Shown: one piece after another, positions 35,538-42,754 of the stretch
Position numbering within the stretch: position 1 is the stretch's first letter
Layout of the letters: each line of letters opens with the position of its first letter
Source of the DNA: G965233625 sp965233625
Lineage (GTDB): Bacteria > Planctomycetota > Planctomycetia > Pirellulales > Pirellulaceae
DNA: 64,000 bases
NCBI GenBank assembly: GCA_965233625.1
Contig: OZ247499.1
Span: 248,001-312,000, forward strand
Direction of reading: 5' to 3'
The notes under the pieces: generated by a model
Databases searched by the model: none
What the model was told of the DNA's origin: nothing
The model's input: only the letters and a program-made list of their open reading frames with translations
Translations under genes and position numbers: made by a program

Positions 35538-36824
35538 TTAGGTTTTCGCAGGCGCCGCTTTTTCTTCGTAGTCGCTGCCACTGCGCGATCCGATGACGAC
35601 CGTGACCAGTGCAAACGCCATCAGCGCTGCGCCTAGGACGTAGGGCAATAGCGAGTTGTATTCCAATAGCGGGATGGCGATGTAGGCGCCAATGATGCGG
35701 GCGATGCTGTTGACGCTTTGCCCCACGCCCAGAATCATGCCCTGCTGCTCCGGGCTGCACCGGCGTGAGAGCATCGATGTGAGCATCGGCTGCATGAAGG
35801 AGTAGCCCGATACAATCACACCGAGCGCTGCGAAGAGGATCGCGGTGGAGCCATAGAGAATGGCCAGCGACATCAGCGAAAAGCCAACCAGTTCAATTAA
35901 GGCGCCGCACGTTGCGAGGTTGCCTTCTGAAACGCGTTTAGCAAGCCGCCGCACAACGCCGCCCTGGACGATGGCCAGGGTCAGCCCGATTGAGGCGTAC
36001 GTCAGGCAGATCATGGCGGGCGAAAACGCGAAGGCGCCGTTTTCATCGTCCAACAGCAACGAGAGCGTGGTTTCGAAATTCGCCAGGGAAAATACACACA
36101 GAAATAGCCCCCATAGAATCGCTACAACCGACGGGATCATCCAGGCCGTACGAAGCGCCGTCACATCAATGAGCTTACGTGCTGCGGATTTACTTTCTTT
36201 CCGCAAAGACTCAGGCAGCAGGAAAACCGCCATTCCCAGCGCTATGGCCGAAAGCACGGCAGCGGCGAATCCAGGCGCCGGGCTTAACGGCTGCCCTTCC
36301 CCTGCCACGGCGAAATACCCGACCAACGGGCCTAAGGTAAATCCGAGTCCAAACGCCATGCCGATCAAAGCCATGCCGCGGGGGCGTTTCTCCGGTGTTG
36401 TTGAATCGGCAATATAAGCCTGAGCCGTCGAAATCGTGGCGCCCGCGATACCGGCGCCGATGCGTGATGCGAATAATAGCGGCAGGGCGAGGTAGAGCGT
36501 TGCGTCATAGTTGCCAACCATCGTCGCCACGCCGAACAGCGCATAGAACACGACCGATCCGGCCAACCCGATCATCAGCACGGGGCGCCGACCGATGCTG
36601 TCAGACAGCTTGCCCCAAACGGGTGCAAACAGGAATTGCATGGCCGAGAAACTGGCCATTAGCAGTCCGAGCGTAAAACCTGTTTCATCCGTCGAGAAAC
36701 GCTTCGCGTAAACGGGCAGCAGTGGCAGCACTATGCCAAAGCCAAGCAGATCCACGAACACGGTCAGGAAGACCACAAGCAGCGAACCGGGGCGGGCGGA
36801 AGGGGCGGGATTTTCGTTCGACAT
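35538..36824 (-). CDS. MFS transporter, TetA/drug-efflux-like
   Basis: 428 aa from the ATG at 36824; an ATG at 36878 would add a charged leader. Twelve membrane helices can be traced, starting LLVVFLTVFVDLLGFGIVLPLLPVYA. The loop 2-3 signature GKLSDSIGRRPVLMIG and the helix-5 area GAGIAGATISTAQAYIAD, FTLGPLVGYF are characteristic of the DHA1/TetA branch. A proton-coupled efflux or solute transporter; substrate cannot be inferred. It is divergent from the PaaK-like gene. Confidence 0.9.
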   Translation of the reverse strand: MSNENPAPSARPGSLLVVFLTVFVDLLGFGIVLPLLPVYAKRFSTDETGFTLGLLMASFSAMQFLFAPVWGKLSDSIGRRPVLMIGLAGSVVFYALFGVATMVGNYDATLYLALPLLFASRIGAGIAGATISTAQAYIADSTTPEKRPRGMALIGMAFGLGFTLGPLVGYFAVAGEGQPLSPAPGFAAAVLSAIALGMAVFLLPESLRKESKSAARKLIDVTALRTAWMIPSVVAILWGLFLCVFSLANFETTLSLLLDDENGAFAFSPAMICLTYASIGLTLAIVQGGVVRRLAKRVSEGNLATCGALIELVGFSLMSLAILYGSTAILFAALGVIVSGYSFMQPMLTSMLSRRCSPEQQGMILGVGQSVNSIARIIGAYIAIPLLEYNSLLPYVLGAALMAFALVTVVIGSRSGSDYEEKAAPAKT

Positions 36825-37044
36825 ACGTCCAGCGGAAATGAGTGAATGGATTTTCCGGCCATCATACACGATTATCATTTTAACTGGACTACCGGTAACT
36901 GGATAAGTTCCCCGTGCTACGGCACGAATAATTCAGCGAGTTCTAAGTCATTTCGCGACCAGCCAGCTAGGCAGTCCAGGCAGTTGAAGCCCGTGCATGC
37001 GCGGCTGGCTATCGCCCGTTAAGGGCAAAGCGTATCATGCGTGT
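36825..37044. other. Divergent intergenic region
   Basis: 220 bp between the MFS gene and the PaaK-like gene; it should contain both promoters. No clear pair of promoter hexamers or operator palindrome was read. Confidence 0.4.
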
Positions 37045-38331
37045 ATGAACGCCAACGATGCTGCCCACAGGCAGAGAATAGAGCAATTAGACGCCGACGC
37101 CCTGGCGGGTTATCAGTTGCAGAGACTCAACGCGCTGCTAGAGAAAGTGCTGCCTGAAAACAGGTTTTATGCGCAAAAGCTTGCCGGCGTGAAGCTTCCG
37201 CTAGAATCCCTTGAAGAGCTTGAATCCTGGCCCTTCACCTTTAAAGAAGAGCTGATCAGCGGCCCGCATGAAGGCGACTTTGCCGCCAACCTGACCTACC
37301 CCTTTGAACGCTACGTGCGTTATCACCGCACGTCCGGCACACATGGCCGGCCGTTGGTGGTGCTCGACACGCAGGAGGATTGGGACTGGTGGATTGCGTC
37401 CTGGCAGTATGTGCTTGATGCTGCCGGGCTAACGGCGGACGACCGCGTGCTGCTGGCGTTTTCATTTGGCCCGTTCATCGGATTCTGGAGCGCTTACGAT
37501 GCGCTGGTGGCGCGTGGCTGCCTGACTGTGCCCAGCGGAGGGCTCAACACGCTCTCGCGGCTTGATCTGTTGCGGTCGACGCGGGCCACGGCTGTATTCT
37601 GCACGCCCAGTTACGCTCTGCATATGGCGGAAGTTGCGCATGCCAACAGCATCCGGCTGGAATCGTTAGGTGTGCGGAAGGTCATCGTAGCGGGTGAGCC
37701 GGGTGGCTCGACTCCTGCGATCAGGCAACGCATTGAAGAACAATGGCAGGCGGAACTGGTGGATCATTCGGGGTCCAGTGAAACCGGTCCTTGGGGCTAC
37801 GGCGATCCGGAACATCGCGGATTGTATGTGAACGAAGGCGAATTCATCGCGGAGTTTCATTCCGTTGCATCCGGCGGTTCAGCTGGAGAGGGCGAACTTT
37901 CGGAACTGGTCATCACATCGCTGGGGCGGGCAGGTTCGCCCGTCATCAGGTACCGTACCGGTGATCTGGTCAAACCGACGTGGAACGCGGACGGCCCCTG
38001 CAATTTTGTGCTGCTAGAGGGCGGTGTTCTATCGCGGGCGGATGACATGATGATTATCCGCGGCGTTAATATTTTCCCGACTTCCATCGAACAGATTCTA
38101 CGCAGCTTCCCCGAAGTGGTGGAGTATCGCATGACCGCGTTTAAGAACGGCGAGATGGACGCGCTGCGGATTGAAATTGAAGATCGCCTGGAAGACCCGC
38201 AACGCGTTGCCCAGGAACTGCAGTTGCGGCTGGCACTGAAGGTGGAAGTCACACTGGCGCCGAGCGGTTCGCTGCCACGGTACGAAGGTAAGGGCAAACG
38301 GTTTGTTGACGAAAGAAAGTCTGCCACATGA
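37045..38331 (+). CDS. PaaK-like acyl-CoA ligase (AMP-forming)
   Basis: 428 aa from the ATG at 37045; an ATG 48 nt upstream is in frame but lacks support. Family motifs: YHRTSGTHGRPLVV (ATP loop, residues ~93-106), DHSGSSETGPWGYGD (~237-251), YRTGDLVKP, and the C-terminal ADDMMIIRGVNIFPTSIEQIL, which is the phenylacetate-CoA ligase signature. It adenylates a carboxylate; phenylacetate itself is not implied, because no paa ring-hydroxylation genes are present. Its stop overlaps the start of the PLP-enzyme gene by 4 bp (ATGA), so the two are translationally coupled. Confidence 0.85.
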   Translation: MNANDAAHRQRIEQLDADALAGYQLQRLNALLEKVLPENRFYAQKLAGVKLPLESLEELESWPFTFKEELISGPHEGDFAANLTYPFERYVRYHRTSGTHGRPLVVLDTQEDWDWWIASWQYVLDAAGLTADDRVLLAFSFGPFIGFWSAYDALVARGCLTVPSGGLNTLSRLDLLRSTRATAVFCTPSYALHMAEVAHANSIRLESLGVRKVIVAGEPGGSTPAIRQRIEEQWQAELVDHSGSSETGPWGYGDPEHRGLYVNEGEFIAEFHSVASGGSAGEGELSELVITSLGRAGSPVIRYRTGDLVKPTWNADGPCNFVLLEGGVLSRADDMMIIRGVNIFPTSIEQILRSFPEVVEYRMTAFKNGEMDALRIEIEDRLEDPQRVAQELQLRLALKVEVTLAPSGSLPRYEGKGKRFVDERKSAT

Positions 38332-39578
38332 CGTTTACCGTTGAAAACGCACACGACTGCCGGCGTCAGTTCCCGGCGCTCTCGCGACAGGTGGATGGAA
38401 AGCCAGCCGTCTATTTTGATGGACCGGCGGGAACGCAGGTTCCGCAGCGCGTGATCGAAGCGGTCAGCAGCTACATGGCGCACAGCAACGCCAATTCGCA
38501 CGGCAGCTTTGTCACCAGCCGCGAAACCGATGCGATGCAGGACGAAGCCCACCGCGCGATGGCGGATCTGCTTGGCGCCGGATCATCGGCCTGTGTATTC
38601 ACGGGCGCCAATATGACGTCGCTGACGTTCTCCGTCTCACGCGCTCTTGCACGGACGTGGAAGGCGGGTGACGAGGTTATCGTTTCGCGTCTTGACCACG
38701 ATGCCAATGTGACGCCGTGGGTGCTGGCCGCCAGGGATGCTGGCGTGAATGTGAAGTACGTGGATTTTCATAAAGAAGACTGCACTTTCAACTACGAAGA
38801 CTTCGAGCAGAAGCTGAGCGATAAAACCGTGCTTGTCGCCGTCGGCTGTGCGTCGAATGCCACGGGGTCGATCAACCCTGTGAAGAAAATCTGCGACGCT
38901 GCCCGCGAGGTAGGCGCGCTTTCTTATCTGGACGCGGTGCACTTCGCGCCCCACGCGCTGGTGGATGTTGAGGCCATCGGCTGCGATTTCATGGCATGTT
39001 CAGCCTATAAGTTCTTCGGGCCGCACGTGGGCATTGTGTATGGAAGGCGGCAACTGCTTGAAGAGTTAGAAGCGTACAAGCTACGCCCGGCGCCAGATAC
39101 ATTGCCGGGCAAATGGATGACAGGAACGCAGAATTTTGCCAGCGTGGCGGGTGTCCGCGCGGCGATTGATTACCTGGCGGATATCGGGCGAAGCACGTCG
39201 CAGGACGATTCGCTCCATCGCCGCGCTGCCATCACCGCTGCGATGCGTTCGATTGGTGATTATGAACGCAGCCTGTGCAAGCAATTGCTGGAAGGGCTCG
39301 AAGCGATTGAAGAAGTGACGGTCTACGGGATTCCATCCACAGGCTCTCTTCAACAACGGCTGCCGACGGTATCGTTTACCCATAAAGAGATGCAGCCCGA
39401 AGACGTCGCGACGGTGCTTGGCGAGCATGGTGTCTTCGTTTGGCATGGCAACTACTATGCGATCCAGGTCACCGAGTTCCTGGGGCTTGAGCCTGAAGGC
39501 ATGGTCCGACTGGGACTTACGCACTATAACACTCCTGCGGAAGTCGAACGTGTCCTGGATGAGATCCGGCAGCTATAG
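38328..39578 (+). CDS. Cysteine-desulfurase-like PLP enzyme (class V aminotransferase)
   Basis: 416 aa. Fold-type I, class V: YFDGPAGTQVPQRV at the N-terminus, SNANSHGSF near residue 53, SRLDHDANVTPW near 121, YLDAVHFAPHALVD around 204 and the PLP lysine in ACSAYKFFGPHVG (~K229). This is the TIGR01976-like branch called cysteine desulfurase-like. The catalytic loop that in SufS/IscS holds the persulfide Cys reads FVWHGNYYAIQ, with no Cys, so true desulfurase activity is doubtful and lyase or transaminase chemistry is possible. Coupled upstream to the PaaK-like ligase and followed after 6 bp by DUF971. Confidence 0.85.
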   Translation: MTFTVENAHDCRRQFPALSRQVDGKPAVYFDGPAGTQVPQRVIEAVSSYMAHSNANSHGSFVTSRETDAMQDEAHRAMADLLGAGSSACVFTGANMTSLTFSVSRALARTWKAGDEVIVSRLDHDANVTPWVLAARDAGVNVKYVDFHKEDCTFNYEDFEQKLSDKTVLVAVGCASNATGSINPVKKICDAAREVGALSYLDAVHFAPHALVDVEAIGCDFMACSAYKFFGPHVGIVYGRRQLLEELEAYKLRPAPDTLPGKWMTGTQNFASVAGVRAAIDYLADIGRSTSQDDSLHRRAAITAAMRSIGDYERSLCKQLLEGLEAIEEVTVYGIPSTGSLQQRLPTVSFTHKEMQPEDVATVLGEHGVFVWHGNYYAIQVTEFLGLEPEGMVRLGLTHYNTPAEVERVLDEIRQL

Positions 39579-39584
39579 ATCCCT

Positions 39585-39911
39585 ATGAATACAACGCCCC
39601 ATCCAACAGAAATCCAGCGTGCAGAAGAACGCCAGTTGCTGATCACCTGGAGCGACGGCGCTGTCCGCCGGTACAAGTCGCGTGAACTGCGCGATAAATG
39701 CCCTTGTGCCACATGTCGCGAGAAGCGGAACACGCCGCCAGAAGACGAGCCCCTGCTGCCGGTCCTCTCTCCCGCAGAGGTTGCCCCGCTGGAAGTTGCC
39801 GGCATGACCCCCGTCGGCAACTACGCCTATGGGATTCAGTTCAGCGATGGCCACGATACAGGCATCTTCACGTTTGACCTGCTCAGAGAATTAGGCTCAC
39901 CCGAAGCCTGA
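39585..39911 (+). CDS. DUF971 domain protein
   Basis: 108 aa. The whole protein is a DUF971/gamma-butyrobetaine hydroxylase N-terminal-like domain: ITWSDGAVRRYKSRELRDKCPCATC with a Cys cluster (CPCATC), and GNYAYGIQFSDGHDTGIFTFDLLREL. The domain is often linked to Fe-S cluster handling (Mrp-type proteins carry it) and to small dioxygenases. It starts 6 bp after the PLP-enzyme stop, so it is part of that operon and may act on the same pathway. Confidence 0.9.
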   Translation: MNTTPHPTEIQRAEERQLLITWSDGAVRRYKSRELRDKCPCATCREKRNTPPEDEPLLPVLSPAEVAPLEVAGMTPVGNYAYGIQFSDGHDTGIFTFDLLRELGSPEA

Positions 39912-39949
39912 CGCTTTTCCTGCGCCGGCTTTTCTCATCGGGCTGGCAG

Positions 39950-39975
39950 GTTGGTGACACTCTTGTGTCACCAAC
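39950..39975. terminator. Strong hairpin after the PaaK-PLP-DUF971 operon
   Basis: TTGGTGACAC (39951-39960) and GTGTCACCAA (39965-39974) are perfectly complementary with loop TCTT; a flanking G-C pair extends the stem to 11 bp. It lies 39 bp after the DUF971 stop. There is no T-run, so it may be an mRNA 3'-end stabiliser or factor-assisted terminator. Confidence 0.55.
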
Positions 39976-40050
39976 GCAGCGATTGATGTGCGCCAATCGC
40001 TAGTTCTAGATAGACGTGCAGCGAAAACGGCGCCGCGTTCTTTGGCGCTG

Positions 40051-40056
40051 TATAAT
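40051..40056 (+). promoter_or_regulatory. Perfect -10 hexamer upstream of the FAD oxidoreductase block
   Basis: TATAAT stands alone in a GC-rich spacer, 107 bp before the ATG at 40164. No matching -35 box was found at 16-18 bp, so a promoter is only suggested. Confidence 0.3.
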
Positions 40057-40163
40057 GAGGGATTCGTGCTGCCGGAATGATCTGTATTTCCTTTGGCGGT
40101 TGGATAAAGCGGTAGGGCGCGGAACTGCTTGATTCGCACAGTTTCGCTCATCTGTGAAAACGA

Positions 40164-42686
40164 ATGGGGCCGGTTATGTTGATGGGTTCGAGCGGAACAA
40201 CCTGGCTAAAAGCCGTAGTTGCGTCGTGCGCCGCTGTTTGTTTGTTCTCGAATGTCTGCGGAGCGGAAACTGCGGTCGAGGCGGATCTTCTGGTCGTCGG
40301 TGGTACAGAGTCTGGCTGTGCGGCAGCTGTGCAAGCGGCGCGGATGGGCGTTGAGCGGATTGTTCTGGTCAATGATATCGACTGGCTGGGAGGTCAGTTT
40401 TCCGCCGAGGGGCTGGGAGCCATCGACGAGAACCGGGCGCATGGCTACGACGGTTCTGTTCCTATTCCCCGTTCGGGTATTTTTCGCGATGTAATCGACG
40501 CGATTGAGAAAAAGAACGCGGAGCTTTATGGAGGTGTGCGTAGGCCCGGCAGAACACGGGTCATCACAACGTGTCGCCCCGTTGTTGCCGAGAAAGTGTT
40601 CCGGGAATTGCTCGCACCGTTCGAGAAGAGCGGGCAGATCAGGCGTTTCTCCGGTTACCGCGTGAAGTCGGTGCTGACAATGAGCCAGCGCGTGCTGGGA
40701 GTTAAGTTCGCATCGACTGATGGAAAGCAAACCTTGACCGTTCGGGCCCGCATGACGATCGATGCGACGGATTGGGGCGATGTCATTCAAGGGTCGGGCG
40801 CGGAATGGGATGCAGGCCCTGATGCCAAGTCTGAATTCGGTGAACCGGCAGCACCTGAATCCGCGCAGCCGCCGACCGATCTCAATCCGATTACGTGGTG
40901 CATGATCTTAGAACAACGAAAGGTTCAAACGCTGTACCCGGCGCCTTCCGGCTATGACCCGCGTTACTTCAATAAACTCTGGGGATGGATTGACGAGAAG
41001 TTCTCTTACACCTCCCGGAGGCTGGTTGACGGCCAGGGCTTTAAGCAGATTGACCACCCCGACATTCTGCTGATCAACACGCCGCCGGTCGATTATCCGT
41101 TGGATGTGTATCCTGCGGATGTCGCAGCTGCGCTGGAAGCGACGGAAGCGGGAGCCTCGAAGAAGAATCTTGTCGCGATGACACCAGCACAACGGGAGAT
41201 CGTCTTCAAGGATGCGCGGCGGCATAGCCTCAAATACTACCACCACTTGCAACAGCGATTCCCCAAGTTCCGCTACATGGCGCTCAGCGACGAGTTCGGC
41301 ACGGTCGACCGCTTACCGCCGAAGCCATACATCCGCGAAAGCCTCCGGCTGGTCGCAAAGCATATCGTTCGGGAACAGGAAGTGTCAGGTTTTGGCAGCC
41401 GGTCGAACTACGCTGCCACGATGTTTCCCGACGCCGTCTTCTGCTGGCAATTCGAGCTGGACTTTCATCCAACCAAGCGTTCGTGGACCACTGCGGCGGG
41501 TGAGAATGGGCCTTGGGAGGCGGTTTTCCGCGGCAATCGCCGGTTTGGCCGGGGTGGTACGGGCCGCTGTGTTTTTCCTTTGCGGGCCTTAGTTCCGCGA
41601 GACATTAAAGGACTGCTGGCTGCTCAGAAGAATCTCGGTTACACCAGCATCGTCAGTTCCTCCTGCCGTCTGCACGATCAGTCAGTGCACGCGGGACAAG
41701 CCAGCGGCGCCGTAGCAGCCATCAGCTTGCGGCACGACGAGGACCCGGCGGGATTTTACTTGCTACCGCAACGCATGGCGGAAATCTGGTCAGGATTGCT
41801 GGAAGTGAAACATGGGGCGCCATTGGCAATCTGGCCTTTTGCCGATGTGGAACCGTTCGACTCTGGATTCGTCGCCATCCAGCAATTAGCCCTTCGCCGT
41901 CTCTTGCCGCTGGGGCCATCCGGCACACGATTTCTTCCCGGTAAGCACGCCACTCAGGCGTGGACTGATAGCGTAGCGGAGATGGTTGCCAAAGCTGGCT
42001 ACGAGCCGCCAGCGATCGTTGTCACGAAAACTGCGACCAGGCGGGACATCGCGGCCAAGGTGTGGAGACATATCAAGACGCAGGCCGTTCCACAGCCGCC
42101 GCGCAAATCGGCATTGGATGCAGACGGCGACAACATCGCCGATGCGCGCGACCCGTTGCCTTTCACGCCAGGAACGGTCTCCTGGAAGATCGAGCCTGAT
42201 CGCGACGGACTGCCTGATCTGAAGCCTCCCTTTGCCAAGGGAGTTCGCGCATTCAACTTTACTTCCGCAAAAGGGGCAACGCGGAAAGGCTTCCAGAACG
42301 ATGTTGGCAAACCATTCAACAACGATACCGGAGCGGGCTGGCGACGCGATCTGTCAGCGAACACACGTCTGCGAAACGTAGACAACGAGCCGCTGCGAGA
42401 CGGCTTTGTCTTTACGCGTCAGCAGGACGTTTGGGAATGCAAAGTCGCCAACGGCCGCTGGAAGGTGCACGTCTGCCTGGGCGATTCCGGCCATCCACAA
42501 CCTGGGCAACACCTCTCCGTTGAGAACCAGGTCGTTGCGGCGGATATCGAAACCGGCGCCGGACACTTCTACGAGGTGACGTCCATCGTGGATGTTCGCG
42601 ACGGTCGTCTGTCGCTAACGCTAGGAATTCCCGGAGGCGGAAGCAACACTTGTATAAACTGGCTAACCGTTGAACCAGTTAAATGA
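40164..42686 (+). CDS. Secreted FAD-dependent oxidoreductase with calcium-type repeat and C-terminal sandwich domain
   Basis: 840 aa; ATG at 40176 is an alternative. A signal peptide (WLKAVVASCAAVCLFSNVCGAE) precedes a FAD_oxidored domain: DLLVVGGTESGCAAAVQAARMG carries the dinucleotide-binding GGxxSG variant, WLGGQFSAEGLGAIDENRAHGYDG is a hallmark of the family, and LGYTSIVSSSCRLHDQSVHAGQASGAVA the C-terminal FAD site. At ~652-664 DADGDNIADARDP resembles a thrombospondin type 3/EF-like Ca-binding repeat, followed by a beta-sandwich (~685-840) with a malectin/CBM-like look (FNF at start, GDSGHPQPGQHLSVENQV). First of an eight-gene block; 68 bp before the DUF1592 gene. Confidence 0.85.
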   Translation: MGPVMLMGSSGTTWLKAVVASCAAVCLFSNVCGAETAVEADLLVVGGTESGCAAAVQAARMGVERIVLVNDIDWLGGQFSAEGLGAIDENRAHGYDGSVPIPRSGIFRDVIDAIEKKNAELYGGVRRPGRTRVITTCRPVVAEKVFRELLAPFEKSGQIRRFSGYRVKSVLTMSQRVLGVKFASTDGKQTLTVRARMTIDATDWGDVIQGSGAEWDAGPDAKSEFGEPAAPESAQPPTDLNPITWCMILEQRKVQTLYPAPSGYDPRYFNKLWGWIDEKFSYTSRRLVDGQGFKQIDHPDILLINTPPVDYPLDVYPADVAAALEATEAGASKKNLVAMTPAQREIVFKDARRHSLKYYHHLQQRFPKFRYMALSDEFGTVDRLPPKPYIRESLRLVAKHIVREQEVSGFGSRSNYAATMFPDAVFCWQFELDFHPTKRSWTTAAGENGPWEAVFRGNRRFGRGGTGRCVFPLRALVPRDIKGLLAAQKNLGYTSIVSSSCRLHDQSVHAGQASGAVAAISLRHDEDPAGFYLLPQRMAEIWSGLLEVKHGAPLAIWPFADVEPFDSGFVAIQQLALRRLLPLGPSGTRFLPGKHATQAWTDSVAEMVAKAGYEPPAIVVTKTATRRDIAAKVWRHIKTQAVPQPPRKSALDADGDNIADARDPLPFTPGTVSWKIEPDRDGLPDLKPPFAKGVRAFNFTSAKGATRKGFQNDVGKPFNNDTGAGWRRDLSANTRLRNVDNEPLRDGFVFTRQQDVWECKVANGRWKVHVCLGDSGHPQPGQHLSVENQVVAADIETGAGHFYEVTSIVDVRDGRLSLTLGIPGGGSNTCINWLTVEPVK

Positions 42687-42754
42687 GGCGATGTCTGCCG
42701 TGGTCAGGGCAATAGTTTCGAGAAGCTTGGACATCTTACGAAGTATTTGCTGCT

